Part shown: one piece after another, positions 12,626 through 25,284 of the stretch
Position numbering within the stretch: position 1 is the stretch's first letter
Layout: every line of letters begins with the position of its first letter
Assembly: GCA_037892935.1 (NCBI GenBank)
Contig: JAYXKI010000009.1
Location: 1,550,001 to 1,614,000, forward strand
Reading direction: 5' to 3'
Length of the DNA: 64,000 nucleotides
DNA from: Phlebopus portentosus
Taxonomy: Eukaryota; Basidiomycota; Agaricomycetes; Boletales; Boletinellaceae
Program-made: the position numbers and the translations under genes
The notes under the pieces: model-generated
The model's input: the letters and a program-made list of their open reading frames with translations, nothing else
Databases searched by the model: none
Told to the model about the DNA's origin: nothing

Positions 12626-14273
12626 CAAGTTTAGATGAGGTAGTTGAGAGACGACGCTGAAGGTATAAGTCAACTTGAAATTTCGTGGCTTGCAACTGAA
12701 GATGTGCTATCACGTATCACGCGAGAGCTGTGAGGACCTACGGAATCTTCCGACAAGTTTGCAGTTTATGTTGCGATCCCAATGTCATCAGGGTGCATTT
12801 CCATAACGACCGTGGCTGAATTGGAGGCTTCGAGTCGTGAAACATAAAAGCGTGAGGCACAAATAGCGAGAGTTCCGGTAATCCACGCGTAAAATAATTC
12901 AGTGCGACTGACACCATCACTGTCAAGATTGAAGAACGTTCCTGCACTTATCCATCTCCGATAGGCAAGTCAATGGTGTGTGACAAGAAAGAGGCGAGGA
13001 GAAAGAACAATTCTGGATACCATTTTCACTTTTCTTTCGCAATGATTCGAAGCAGTCATCGTAAATCGCCATTTGCAATTCTGTTCCTGAAGAGCAATGC
13101 CGTTCCTAGGAGCTCCTCTCTTGAATGGCAGAACATCCACTGGCGGAAAAGCTAATCTTGGATCTTTTCGCAGCACGTCGATTCGCAAGCATTCGGCGTT
13201 CCAAGATAACTTCCAAATATTCAAAAAATATGCAGCTGATTGGACTCACAAGACTTTCCAATTTCCAGGAACTTCTCGACAGTTGCAAGAAATTCTCTAG
13301 CATAGCCGATTTCGTACTATATAAACAAATTAGGTCAGCCTGCACTGCGAGGTCAAGAAAAGCGAAGGTTGTCAACAGGAATCGCCGAGTCCCAGACACA
13401 ATCCATTCAACAACTCAAGGACAAAATTCGTTGTTGCACGCTTTAGTCTCCCAATGAATCCTAATCCACTTCAGCGAATGCTGCAATCAGCAAATAGAAA
13501 CCTTCTTTAAGGCAGAAATTCAGACCTGGATGATTGTCTTTTGTCTTTCTCTTTTGTAAGTTGCTAGCGACCTTCATTTGTATTTATATCAAAGTGAATC
13601 TTGGAGGCAGATAGCAACACCGTGAAATCCAACTTGATTTGCCTGGTCGATTCAGAAACATGACATTTTGTCTGATTCATCCTACTGCCATCAAGTCCGT
13701 GAAAAATGAAGGCCGAACCCAGCGCATCCAAACGAGAAGCAACGCTTTAGAGTCAAGCGTAGCACAGAAGCTGCTGGCCCCTCCTCATTACAGGTAAGCA
13801 CAGATGGAAGACGGTATCTTGCCGTGTCCACGCTGACATCACGGCGAGGGCTTGAGGAGTATTTATTATGGGATAAATGAGATACTCGGTGAGCATTTTG
13901 AGCGCTTTTTGGAGAATTCGCAAATAGATTCATGTATTATGCAGAGTACCAGCGTAATTTGAAGCAACACATTGACAGGGATGAAAACGAGAACAAACCA
14001 GTTGGTGACGATATCGATCCCTACGGGTCTTATTGTCTGTGACAATGTAACTGGCCAAGGTGTAGGTTACACGTGACGCGACGCGATTAACCACCACCAC
14101 CACCGCCGTCTACTCTAATTTTTCCATTTCGATATTCTGCTTGCTCGAGATCTCCTGCAAAAATGAACTCTTCAGCAGCTTGATTCCTCTCCGAAGATCC
14201 GACATCCTCTAAACGACTTATCGTCCGACCTAGTGTTCCTTCCTCAAGCAGCCACGATTACGAACTTGTTGAC
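12626..14273. repeat. Intergenic segment duplicated at 47.5-48.5 kb
   Basis: About 12.74-13.99 kb lines up base by base, with gaps, with 47.47-48.51 kb. Both copies lie just upstream of a type 1 FunK1 gene (B and J). Shared stretches include the block starting near 13010 (ATACCATTTTCAC) and the block near 13770 (GCTGCTGGCCCC). Neither copy keeps a convincing long frame; minus-strand frames at 13106-13399 and 47775-47969 share CxSTKSAML-like residues but are interrupted. The segment may be a dead gene or merely a co-duplicated flank. Confidence 0.6.
14069..14080. promoter_or_regulatory. CACGTGAC-type promoter element upstream of B
   Basis: The sequence ACACGTGACGCG lies about 200 bp before the start of FunK1 copy B. 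Related CACRTGAYGTGAC elements precede E, F, H, J, L and M, and GTGAC/GTCAC pairs precede A, D and G. It contains an E-box-like CACGTG core. Function is inferred from recurrence only. Confidence 0.45.
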
Positions 14274-16820
14274 ATGATGGAGGAAATGCAGAGTCCGGGT
14301 TATGCCATCCCGGAAATAGATATAAACTCGTTTGTCGACCACATTCTCCCTCCTTTAAAAGATGGCATAATTGTCGAAGATATTATGTCGTCGTTGGTAC
14401 ATGAAGGCACTATCTCCGCCAGACGAGGATGGAAGGGCTATAAAAGGACTGCATCGAACAGCGCAAAGGGAAGAGAAAGTAATATATTTGCTCCTCTGAG
14501 GGATTTATTTGATAGAGTGGCTGTGGTGGCATCGACAAGCACTCCTCATCTAGATCAGTTCATTCGGATGGCTTTCCTCCCTTCGAAACCGCGGCGAGCG
14601 TCGAGACGAAGGGTACCGCTAGAGAGTGCATATTTCGTTCTGAATGGCGCTCAGAGATGCTCAGCAGGAAGAAAAGCAAAGAAAATCCCGACATATACAT
14701 GGTTCGATGTCGCTCTTACCATGGAACTCAAGAAGGATGACACCCGTCAGACGTGTGAAGACGTACGTGTCTAAATTTTCTCTCACTGATTCAGCATCTG
14801 AAGCTTTGTGCAGAACTCCAGAAATGTTATTCGTAACATTCAGCAAGTGATGGCTCGAGACCCATGCCGGAGATTCTCGTTTGGTATCACTGTCGAGAAC
14901 ACGAACATGCGCCTGTGGTTTTGTTCTCGTGCGACGCCGGTAGTCAGCAAGCCTTTCGATTTCACGATGGTATGCTCTTCACTAGCCTCGTGTGATAAAT
15001 GTACTCCTTAACTTGGTTGGGTAGGATTTAGCGCTCTTATTGCATGTGCTTCTTTCCTTCGCATTTGCTTCAAAGGATGAACTGGGATGGGATTCGACAA
15101 TCCGTCCGATCATCAAGAGCGACGACAAACGGGCATACCACATCGATGTCGATGGTCAGACATACGAGACAATGAAAGTGCTGGCAGATGACGCAGCCGA
15201 AGAACTTGTGAGTCACGCAACCAGAGTATGGAGTGCCACCCATCTCGACTCGGGCGAACTCTTCGTCTTGAAGGATGTGTGGATAGAAGATGATCGGGAT
15301 CTTGAACACTGCATTCGCGAGAAGCTTCTGTACGATATTGAAGATAAATATGGTGCGGATGTACGGAAGGAGGTTGCCTCGCATCTACTCACCCCTGTCG
15401 CGAACTGGCTTGTCTTTGATGGCAATAAGCAAGACCACACGACTAGCAACATGATGCGCGGGTTCTCGCCGTCGTTCAGACAAACTTTTAAGGTCGATAT
15501 TAGGACCCTCAGAACACGAAATGATGACGGGATTGACACTTTACCATGTACTGACCGGGAAGACATGAGGTGTCCTCTTCCCTGGTACAATCCCGTGAGG
15601 AAGATCTTCGGACGAAAGCATTACCGTGTTGTATTCAAAGAGGTCGCAACAGCACTCCATACGATCAACGATTTTGCTAGTTCTTTCATCGCTCTGAGCG
15701 ATAGTTCAAGAGGTAAGCGGTCTTCATTGCTTACGGTAGAGGCAGTAGTCTTACTATCAACTAGTTTTGAAATGGATCCATGGATGCGGTTGGGTACACC
15801 GAGACATTAGCGCGGGCAACCTGTATTTTTATGATGGTCGAGGCTTGATCGGGGATTTGGAGTTCGCGAAGCGGAAAAACACAGATTTAAAGCACGAACT
15901 ACGGACAGTAAGTGACCTGTTGTTCCGGTTCACTGTTACTGATGAAAATGAAGGGCACCCCTGACTTTATGGCCGTTGAAGCGGCACGACGCTCCTACGA
16001 ATATCTTCCGCGAATTGTCGATGATGATCTGGACGCTGAGCTGGAGGCACTGTGTGAAGGCAGGGTAGATGAAGTCTACTCAAAGCCAAAACCGGATCCG
16101 ACTCCTGCTTTCTTTCATAATGATCTGCATGATCTGGAGTCGCTATGGTGGAGTGCCGTTTGGATACTGTTTTGCGAATGCTCTAGCTCATCGACGGGCG
16201 GGGCAAATTCATGTATGGATGGCTCAGGTGATCAACGTAATTGTTCCTTTTCCAAGCTTTTTTCCCGGACATCCAACACAGAGGACAGAAAGATGTTCAC
16301 CGAGAGCAGGGCAATTTTCAATCAAGGAGTCGCTTGGATGCCGGACTACCTCCGTGACTTGAAAGCTGCGATTGATTCCCTGCGCATGGTGCTAGTTCGG
16401 AAGTATGTGGCATTCGAAGTTGGATTCCCTCGAATCCAAACAGATGCTTTTGAAGGTATCCACGAGATATTTCAGAAGCATTTCAAACAATGCAGTGAAA
16501 TAATCGCTGAGATCAGGCTCTCGTCGTCCAAGGCAGATGGCCAAAGGCTTCAGCGCACCGATGTGGAGCATGCATCGGCCGCTTTGCCATTTCAATCCAA
16601 GACGGAACCCACCGAGTTCGAAGCTTCGAAGAGTAGGCCGCTCGACCTTATGACGGATGCGAGGAACTCCGAACCTATGATAGGCGATGCTGCTGTGCTG
16701 AAGCATATCGAAGTTAGGAAAGGAAAACGTAAACGAGAAGACAACGAAGACTTACCTCATATGCGCCCGTTTCGCATGGCACGGTGCGTATTCTTTCAAA
16801 ACAGACATCCATCAAACTGA
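14274..16820 (+). CDS. FunK1 protein kinase copy B (unit 1, type 1)
   Basis: Predicted join(14274..14762,14814..14969,15025..15712,15765..15907,15954..16820), about 780 aa. This is a fungal-type protein kinase (FunK1, Pfam Pkinase_fungal class) that presumably phosphorylates Ser/Thr on unknown targets. Exon 1 codes the N-terminal domain (YAIPEIDINSFVDHILPPL). Exon 2 carries MARDPCRRFSFGIT and MRLWFCSRATPVVS. Exon 3 is the N-lobe with VLKDVWIEDDRD (candidate ATP-binding Lys) and MMRGFSP. Exon 4 has the catalytic loop WVHRDISAGN and GLIGDLE, whose Asp replaces that of DFG. Exon 5 has FFHNDLHDLESLWW and ends in GKRKREDNEDLPHMRPFRMAR, NLS-like. No stop or frameshift was found. A last mini-exon coding YVLEVC would fit at about 16840, but its acceptor AG has become GG, so read-through to 16820 is more likely. 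Confidence 0.85.
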
Positions 16821-17257
16821 CTCTCTCCTTCATTGGATATGTACTCGAGGTTTGCTGATGATTCGCAGCAAGGAAATTACTTCATTTTGTGCTTTGACTA
16901 TGAAATTGCTTCGATCCGTCCGTACAAGTATTCTGATCTGTTATCATTTAATATATAACATGTCGTGAAAAGTATTGAAAAGAACTCCTGGATAAAGTGG
17001 TATTACATAGTCTTTGAACACGTCTATGTAAACGTGTGTATGAGTCTCAGCATTCTAGAATACCATGATAGAGTTTAAACCGTTCTGAATTCGAGTTTTG
17101 ATGGCGGGTCCAGAACTTGAGAGAGCTGAATTTGGTCTTATTTGTCCACTCTGTAGTCCCTTGATTTGAAGCCACGATCAGCCAGGTGACGGGACTTGCC
17201 GCACTTAAGTCCTGTTAACCACGCAGACCAGCAACCACCCCCTGCCCCCACCCCACA
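16821..17257. other. Intergenic between B and C
   Basis: No gene seen. A weak relative of the shared promoter element (CCAGGTGACGGGAC, from 17183) lies about 75 bp before the start of copy C. Confidence 0.4.
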
Positions 17258-19956
17258 ATGTCGAGTGATTTACCACTCGCTTCATCTTCGGAGACTGGTA
17301 CCTCTACTATTCAGGATTCTCCCACAACCCCCAAGAATCCTAGACGATGGTTCTGCTTAACCGAAGACTCGCCAGTGAAGATACATTCTACTTTGGGCCG
17401 TGGCTATCAGTTGGGAACGCTTGACTCCAGGAAAGTAGCAGTTGCTGAAGATGTAGACCATGCTATACCAGAGATCCCTCTTGAGTCTTTCATGGAACAC
17501 TTGCTTCCTCCTCTGAAGGACGGACTTGACGTAAACAAGGTCGTGGCTTCGTTGGCCAAGCAGGATACTAAACTATTCACTCGCAAAGGGAAACTGTTCA
17601 ACGATTTTCGAAAGGAACCTGTTCATAATAATGCATGCGAAAACGATATTTTTGCTGCATTGGCTACGATTTGCAAGCGAATCTGTGAATGCGCTTCGGA
17701 AATCCTTGGAGAAGAACAAACGTGTCAGCTTGAGCTGCGGCCAGACTATACACCGTGGTCTGAAAGGAACAGCTCGACGCGTCCTGATGCATATTTCGTA
17801 CTCAAAGCATTAGAGTGGTATGCTACTGCAGTTGCAGCAGTGAAGGTGGAGAGGAGCGGGGCAGAACCCAAGAATTCGAAACAAGCAAAGAAGAAGCCAC
17901 CATCGCTTTCCTGGTATGATATCCTTTTTCATGGTGAATTAAAAAAGGGAGAAACGGATGAGGATAGGGTCGACGTGAGTCTATCAACTTAGTTGCTTGA
18001 TTCGGCGCTCTGATTTTCACGTTAGAATGGCCTTAAACTTCTACACAGCTTGCAGCATGTTATGACTTTGGACGCCTGCAGGAGGTTTGTTTTCGGATCC
18101 ACGGTTGAGAATACATCCATGCGACTTTGGTTCGCTTCTCGAGCCAAAGTCCTAGTAACTGAAAAATTCAATTTCACTCGGGTGAGTGGCAACGGATGAC
18201 AAGCGAGTAACAACTAATTCAATCTCATTAGAGCGTGAATGTAGTCGCTCATATATTTTTGTCCATTGCATTCGCTTCGAAGGAGGAAATGGGCTGGGAT
18301 TTGTCAGTCCGACCGTTCTTCGGAGTGAACAAAAAGAGGGCATACTATATCGATGTTGGAAGCACAACGTATGAGACAGTCGAAGTTATCTCGGACCTTG
18401 AGGCGGACGTACTCAACAGCAGTGCGACTCGGATATGGAAAGTCCGACTTCCAGGAACGAACTCTTTCTTCTATCTTAAGGACATCTGGGTAGAAGAAGG
18501 TCGGAGGCTCGAGAAAACCATTCACGACATGACCTTGGAGGACGTGGAAAGGACTTTTGGTGCAGAGACCCGAAAGGATACAGCTTCACTCATGCTCACG
18601 CCTATGGACGACTGGCTTGTTCGTGCCAACGGTGAAGATGACCATACGACACGTGTCATGATGCGCGGTTATACACCGTGCTTGGAGAACATTTATCACA
18701 TCAAGAAACGGTACAGGTCCGACAACTCAAAAAAGAGCGTGGGTCTCCCGTCAGCGGCTGACACGGATATTCATGATATCCAAGTTTGCATCCGGGTAAA
18801 GACGCTTGAGCATCGCAAACATTATCGTGTTGTGTTTGCGCAATGTGCTCAGCCCATTCATACTCTGAGGAAGTTATCCGATGCATTCATTGTATTGAAA
18901 GACGGTGCGACAGGTCTGTCAGATATAAACTTTATCAAAGACTGAATCAAAATGACTTATCGAAAGACAAATTTAGCTTTGAAATGGATCCATGGCAGTG
19001 GCTGGGTCCATCGTGGCCTGGGGGCGGACAGTTTGTACTTTTATAACGGACGTGGCTTGATTGGAGATTTTGAATATGCAAAGCGAAAGAATTCGGAAGC
19101 GGCACATAAAAAGCGTACAGTAAGTAAGTAACATCAGAAAGACACTCTTTATTCATCATCTTTGTAGGCACTTGCCGACTTTATGGCAAACGAGGTCATC
19201 GCACGAGAATACCGTTACAGACCAATTGAGCAGGTACTGGAGGCAGGCCAAAAGCCTGCTTTCTGTAGTAACGATCTTCACGACCTGGAATCATTATGGT
19301 GGACCGCGATCTATCATCTTTTCATGAATCGTGACGTTTCCGAGGCAAAGATGCTCGAACATAAAGTCAGAATGATTACGAGAGGTCGCAACGATGCTGC
19401 TTTGACCGTGTTTCCTAGGTCAAAGGAGATAAGCGAACGCCTGAAGTTCTTGGATCAGCACGCAACATTTTCGAAGCTTGTTTCCTGGATGCCTGAAAAA
19501 TTCAAAGATATTAAAGAGATGATAGATCATCTACGCAAACAGCTCGTTTGACGATACATGGCTTTCGAAAAAGATCTGTCCGTGATTCGAATGGACGCCT
19601 TTCAGGGCTCACAAGAAGCATTCAAAATAGCATTGGAACAGTGTGTAAGTTATGCAACAGGTATCGAAACGTCACCATGTAAGACAACAGCGCTCCAGCT
19701 GTTGGATGGAGAACAGGATGAGGAGGACTGGTCTTCGACCCTCGTATCCTTGTTTAACAACACATCAGAGTCCTCACAATCAGGATCCGGTCTTGCGACG
19801 AACGCAGATGCTGAAGTAGCAGGAAAACGAAAACAGCAGGAAGATGATCTGATAAAAAAAGGCAAGCAGAGACCTCCTTTATCCAGCCATATTAGACACG
19901 TCGTTGAACTTATTCTCAAAGTTATGAGCAAGAAGATGAGGAGACGGTCCATATGA
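17258..19956 (+). pseudogene. FunK1 copy C (unit 1, type 2), pseudokinase with internal stop
   Basis: Exons 17258..17974, 18026..18181, 18232..18913, 18977..19119 and 19168 onward. Exon 1 carries the type 2 signature TPWSERNSSTRPDAYF, exon 2 the DACRRFVFG block, and exon 3 an intact N-lobe (YLKDIWVEEGRR). Exon 4 is striking: the catalytic loop reads WVHRGLGADS instead of HRDxSxGN, so both the catalytic Asp and the metal-binding Asn are gone, while GLIGDFEYAKR is kept. Exon 5 begins DFMANEVIAREY, with HDLES as SNDLHDLESLWW, then meets TGA at 19549-19551; the same frame runs on to 19956 through RYMAFEKDL and GKRKQQED. Translated to the stop, the protein would lack about 130 C-terminal residues. 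It is either a catalytically dead regulator or a pseudogene; the extra stop favours decay. Confidence 0.8.
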
Positions 19957-20439
19957 CACGCGAACTCTACTAGGAGGACTAGGCGGGTGACCAATTGCTC
20001 CAAAGAAGCCTCAGGAGGCTCACTGCGATGGTCGAGTTTGCTCGTCGTATGTTTGATGTATAAGTAAGCTTGCTGTCTACGAAGTGTGCTTTCCTTTGTA
20101 CTCCTCCACGTATTAATTGCAGACTATGAAAGATATTTTATTTGACCAATATTGATGCCAGTGCGAACCAGTAGTTGATCGATATCGTGTAACCAGCATT
20201 ACCGAACTAGTGGAAACTCTGATGGAGGTCTTCCGAGAGTGAATTTCAAACATCGATGGGAAGAAACTGAAGTGCAGCGGGTAATATGCCAGGCGAAGAC
20301 GATCCAGAGCGCAAGTTCCTTTGCACTTTGCCTTCAGACGCCTACCATTTGTCAATAGGGCATAAGCAGTTAAGAGCAACACAACATCTCCAGGCGCTGA
20401 GGTCAATATCGGCACATATAGTAAAGAAATAAACTCATG
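19957..20439. other. Intergenic 3' of copy C
   Basis: No gene seen. The antisense open frame at 20113-20595 overlaps the FunK1 relic that follows and has no family resemblance. Confidence 0.4.
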
Positions 20440-20967
20440 GAGGGCCTGCATGTACGCGCTATTCATGAATTGCGACACTTTAGAGAATTGCATGAACCAT
20501 GACGAAGCCGAACAAATAGCCAACCGTTGGCGAGATGCAGCTTTTACAGTAATCCTCAGAACCGGAGCAATAAAAGATCGTCTGATTTTCTTCATGATAA
20601 GATCGTGTGAGAAAAATACGTCTCCTAGATGTCTGGAAGATTCAAGGATATCAAAATTTTGCTGGCCAATCTTCGCAGACGTGTTATTTGGTTCTACCTG
20701 CTCTTTGAGAAGAGCCTACCTGCAATCGAACCAGATGTCTTCAGAGGCTCACAGGATAATTGCACGAACATTCGATGCATGTTTGAAAGATTCAACAGGT
20801 ATAAGATCTCGCCATGTCAGATTACAGCAATCCAGCTTTTGGACATCAAGCCGGACAAGAATGAATGGAACTTGCCTACCAAATCTTTGTTTGATGGTGC
20901 GAGGAGAGCAACTCGAACGAAACCAGGGCCTTCATTGACAGTAAGGATCGGAGAATCAGGCAAATGA
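20440..20967 (+). pseudogene. FunK1 C-terminal relic C' (type 2 tail)
   Basis: Fragments in shifting frames match the exon 5 region of type 2 kinases: YALFMNCDTLENC against HLFMNRDVSEAKM of copy C, then RFKDIKILLANLRRRVI, LFEKSLPAIEPDVFRGS and ITAIQLLDIKPDKNEW. There is no HRD region and no start. The stretch from about 20560 to the TAH18 fragment at 21540 is closely related to 31830-32841, so the relic was copied together with its downstream flank. Confidence 0.75.
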
Positions 20968-21394
20968 AAGCAGAGTGACCTTGAAGAAGAATCTGCAAAG
21001 AAAGGTAAACACATGCTTCTGCTTCTTAAATCATAGAATATACAGTGCTGACCTTTCCACGTAAGTGACTCGAAGGAGAATTTAAGACGTTCGGTATAAA
21101 TTCCATGCTCACTTCAAGAGACTAATCTGGTGACACCTGCTGCCCCCAATCAATCGCAGAAGTCTCTCATCAGTTTCAGATGAACATTTTTCACTTGCCG
21201 ATGCCTACCGTATAGCGGAAATGACATATGCTTTCCTATGTCTCTGCCCCTTGTTGTATGTCTGAAATATGATGCAAGCTAGTTACATGGGCCAAAATAA
21301 CTGAATTGATGAGGTGGCGAAAGGATGTCCGGCAGTAGAAAACGTCGAGATAGAAGTAAGGCATGTATGATGTGATATAGGACAAAGTCCTCGG
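20968..21394. other. Flank shared with 32.2-32.7 kb
   Basis: No gene. This stretch is near-identical in long runs to about 32240-32675 (for example the ATATACAGTGCTGACCTTTCC block), supporting a common duplication event. Confidence 0.55.
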
Positions 21395-21535
21395 GTCTGG
21401 GAACAAATCACGTAACACAGTTTTCGCGATCAGACTAGTCGAATCCACCCATCTACAAGATGTTGACCAGCATTACATCCGTTTTATCAAAAAAGCGTTT
21501 GGTAAATAAGTCTCGGGCTTGAGCACATCAGGGAA
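21395..21535. repeat. Dispersed repeat R1 at unit 1/2 junction
   Basis: One of four related copies (R1 here; R2 about 32675-32840, R3 about 47005-47275, R4 about 51510-51780). Shared landmarks are a C(G)TGGGAA..A..ATGTAA block, an AAAGCGTTYGG block and CTTGAGCRCATCAG. R1 and R2 run directly into TAH18 sequence. No terminal inverted repeats or target duplications were recognised. Confidence 0.6.
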
Positions 21536-21539
21536 TACT

Positions 21540-21741
21540 GGCGACGCTTCTCTAGAATCTAACACCGACGACCAAGAGCGCAACATTCTTATCTTATACG
21601 CAACAGAAACTGGAAGTGCTCTCGACGTGGCGGAGCAGGTTGCGCGTGAGGCTAGATGAAGGCTGTTCACCATCCGGCTTTAAGACGTTGATGTCCATCC
21701 ACTTGTGTGTTCATTCAGATCTGGTCCCAATCTTGGCAACT
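21540..21741 (+). pseudogene. TAH18 exon-1 fragment
   Basis: Matches TAH18 from just after its start codon through exon 1 into intron 1 (NTDDQERNILILYATETG is readable). The start codon is missing, and AAACGA of the parent has become AGATGA, giving a stop. The same change is present in the copy at 32.8 kb, so the two derive from one already mutated intermediate. Everything downstream of intron 1 is deleted. Confidence 0.85.
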
Positions 21742-22499
21742 TATTCGGGAGGGAGGCAGACTTCCGGTACTTACGCTGCACTGGTGAACATGAGCGAAGG
21801 AAATCTATTAGATCCTGCCACCCAATTTTCGCTGTTTTAAAGTTTAGAAACCATTAGTTTTTTCACATTACAGATTATTTAAATTTCAGCAGGTGCTGAG
21901 AGGGAAAAAGCCTAGACTGAAGTACTCTGTAGTCTTCCAGTTTGGTGCGATTATAGTACCTTGACAACTATGTCAACAACCATCGGTGAGACGCAATAGA
22001 TTAGAATTGCAGTCAAATAAGAGCGGACAATGAACATACTGGTGATAATCCAATCTCAAGGGTACTCCGAAGGACCATGTTACCGGTATTATCCTGTGCG
22101 TTCTGACCATCATACTCCCACAATCCATTTCCCTAACAAACCATAACTAAATTGTCTATCAAAGATGGCGAAAAACAGAAATTCAAACGTAAATATAGCG
22201 CTAATGACAACTAAGTAGTCCTAAGAGAAAATGAGAAATACGCCTTCTCAAATGACACGGTCAAAAGACTTCTACCGCGTACCTTGACGATGCAGATCCA
22301 TAGTTAGCCTGCGACTTCAATTCCGCGTCAGTATTGTTCAAAGTTCTTACCTTGCCATTTGAAGTGATCGCATTGCCGCCAGGGTATCATCGCTACTGTT
22401 TCGTTTCCGTTTTAATTCTCGCGAAGCGCACCCCAAATTGATACACTTCATTTCGCTGGTAGCGGCGCAGGAAATAGTGTTCGTTTGTTCATGTTCGCC
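21742..22499. other. 3' flank of copy D
   Basis: No gene. Parts (about 21950-22030 and 22225-22330) resemble the 3' flank of copy A (9620-9720 and 9935-10015), including the likely position of a last exon. This supports A and D as duplicates with their flanks. Confidence 0.5.
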
Positions 22500-24792
22500 T
22501 CATCGTCTAAACCTCCGAGTCGGTAAATTTGAGGAGACCAGGTTTATGGGTTTTCTGGGCAAGACAACTCTCCGGCACGATGATAGCTTTGCGCTGCCCA
22601 GAACTTCCCTACACGTTCCAAAAAGTTCATGAAATTTGTCATGACTTCCATCAAACAAGTCCATTCGGACATTAGGTAAAGTGGCTTCGAACTGCACACA
22701 TTTGTGAACTAGTGTGGTGCGCATGGTGTCGAAAATCGACTTCATATTTCCAAGGTGATCTGGCAACCAACGGAGCGAGTTGTAGTAATGGAAATTGACC
22801 TGAAGAAATAATCTGCGGCTCATCGTCTCACTGGATCGAGGGAATAGCTCGGAGCCCGCCAGACTTCGCTGCTCATCCTGTACCTTGTCGTAGTTAGCCG
22901 TAACGCCCATCTGGAAGCTTGACGGACGATGGAAAAGCTCCCAGATGGCAATCCGCCACAGTGACTCCAGATCGTGAAGATCGTTGTGGAAGAACGAGGG
23001 AGGCCGCCTCTCGTTTACCAGCTTTTCGAGGTCTTCCCGTCTGTTTTCTTTCAATGCCTTGAGCTGAGCATGCACATCGGCTTCTTTTATGGGAGGTAGA
23101 TGGGCATAACGACGTTCTGCAGCCTCCACAGCCATGAAGTGCGGCGTGTCCTTCATCAGAGTCAGCCAAAACCCATTCTCGAAGCGAAACCAATTACTCA
23201 CTGTCAGTAACTCGCGCTCGATATCGGAGTTCTTTCGCTTTGCGTATTCCAGATCTCCGATCAAGCCGCGGCTTTTATATATGTACAAATTCCCGATGCT
23301 CGGATCACGATGTACCCAGCCAGCTCTATGTATGAATTTCAGAACTACTCAATCTTCCGTTAAGAGCGTGAAATAAAAGAAAGTTGCACGAACCTTTTGC
23401 ACTATCGCTCAACACGGTGAACACGTCTGACATGTTCTGCATTGTACGAAGAGACTTTCCAACTTCCTTGAATACAATTCGATAGTGCTTCCGATGAAGG
23501 ATCCTCCTCATTGGATTGTACCAATTGAGAGGATCTTTCAGGTCGCCTCTCCCCAAGCCTTCAATCCCGATCTCGGTCGACGGGTTCATGTCATCATCAT
23601 CACACTTTCCTAGATTCTCGACATTCACCCTGTACGTCTCCTTGAACGTGGGTGTATATCCCCGCATCATCACGTTTCCTGTGTGATCCTCTTCGTTGTT
23701 AACGCGGACAATACAATGAGCAACGGGAGTGAGCAAATGTGTGGCCACCTCCTCTCGCGTCTCCGCGCCATACTTCTCTTCGATGTCAAGAAGAAGCGCT
23801 TCACGTACAGAGTGCTCAGGCATTTGGTCCTCCTCCGTCCAGACGTCTTTGAACACATACGGCACGTCTGAGCCCACTCTATTCACAAACCATACTCTCG
23901 TCGCGTGGCTAATTAGCTCATCAGCAGAACTCTTCGATAACGTCTGGCACGTCTCGTATGTCTCGCCATCGATATCAATATGGTGTACCAGTCTACCGTT
24001 GTTCTTTATGAACGGTCGGAAGGTCGGGTCCCATCCTAGCTCCTCCTTGGATGCGAAGGCGAGAGAGGGGAACACGTGAATCAGCAGGTCCAAATCCTGT
24101 TCGACAGCATCAGCCAGTCAATCGCTGTACCCTTGTGGAACCTGGTGCTCACTCTTGAGAAGTCAAAAGGTTTGCTCACGACCCGAGATGAGCGAGAACA
24201 GAACCACAGACGTATGTCGGCATTTTCAACGGTAATTCCAAAGGAAAATCTTCTGCTTGGATCCCGTACCATAGCCAGCTGAATATTAGAAATTACCTTT
24301 CGGACATTCTTAAAAAAAGCACTAGGTTTAGTACATTCACGCGAATAGGAATCGGGGCTCACCTTCTTGCGAGACTCTTCACTACTCGTCCTTCTAAGGC
24401 TTGCACTGAGCGCAATATGGCACCAGGAACTAATCGCGCACTCCTCTATACCGGCTGCTGCAGACTGCTCTTCTCGGTCTTTGAGAACAAAGCACGCGTT
24501 TTGCGAGGATGTACTTCTTCGACATCCCTCACTTTTTCCCGGGAGGAGCACCATCTCTAGGATCTACTCGAGATGGGGCAACCTCGCAGATGCTACAGAA
24601 GTCGCCTTCTCAAATATATCGACCAGAGGTGCGAATGTGTCCCCTCTTCTTGAGCGTTGATTTGACGTTCTTCACGTTGACTCCTTTCCTGAGCGGAGGC
24701 AGAAGATGGTCTACAAATGCGCGCGTCTCGATGACTGGGAAAACATAGCCAGGGTTATTCAGCTCTTCTTTGAAGTCGATAAACTCTTCCAT
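22500..24792 (-). pseudogene. FunK1 copy D (unit 2, inverted class), N-terminal domain broken
   Basis: Exons complement(22500..23150, 23202..23344, 23394..24096, 24153..24308, 24363..24792). The kinase exons are fully open: FASKEELGWDP, VFKDVWTEEDQM, MMRGYTPTFKETY, RKHYRIVFKEV, then WVHRDPSIGN (Pro after HRD) with GLIGDLEYAKRK, and FFHNDLHDLESLWR (Arg where others have Trp). Exon 1 is ruined: about 80 nt between KKRGHI and FAPLVDIF are deleted, shifting the frame, and a TAG replaces Gln within HLEQIL (about 24566). A kinase-only product from an internal Met (about 24093) is conceivable. The tail is shorter than in A and lacks the GKRKR segment. Confidence 0.8.
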
Positions 24793-25284
24793 CGCACAGA
24801 TAAGTCCGAAGAAAGTGTCGTTGGTTGCAGAAGTTAAGTTCTGTTGAAGATGGATGGTAAGAATCAACTTACTTCTGTGGCTTGATGGAGACGAACTGTC
24901 ACATGTGTCACACATACAGCCTCATTAATAACTTTGTAAATTATAGTGAGCCAAGTTTGGAAAGAGTGTCACGTTCCGTGACATATCGTGGGCGACGATA
25001 GATTGTTGCGCAGCTTGCATGCTCCAGCTAAAGTATATTCATCACCGGAAATACAGGTTAGTACTGTCTGTTCGTAGTAACTAGGACCGACAGTAAGAGG
25101 GACAATAGGAATCAACAACGCGTGGTGTTAGGTGTTACCATTCTGGAGACGCGACGATGTAAACCACGTGACGTGACGCATGGTACCAAAGACTCGAGAA
25201 GAACCACCTCCTACTCATTATTACCACCATCGTACATCTGTTTCTTCCTTCTCATTCAGCAATTCTGCATATTGAGCTCACATT
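24793..25284. other. Divergent promoter of copies D and E
   Basis: This bidirectional spacer holds GTCACATGTGTCAC (about 24898, 105 bp from the D start), GTCACGTTCCGTGAC (about 24969) and the E element at 25165. No coding potential seen. Confidence 0.5.
25165..25179. promoter_or_regulatory. CACGTGACGTGACGC element upstream of E
   Basis: Lies 120 bp before the start of copy E. It is the cleanest example of the shared element: an E-box core followed immediately by a second GTGAC half. Confidence 0.5.
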
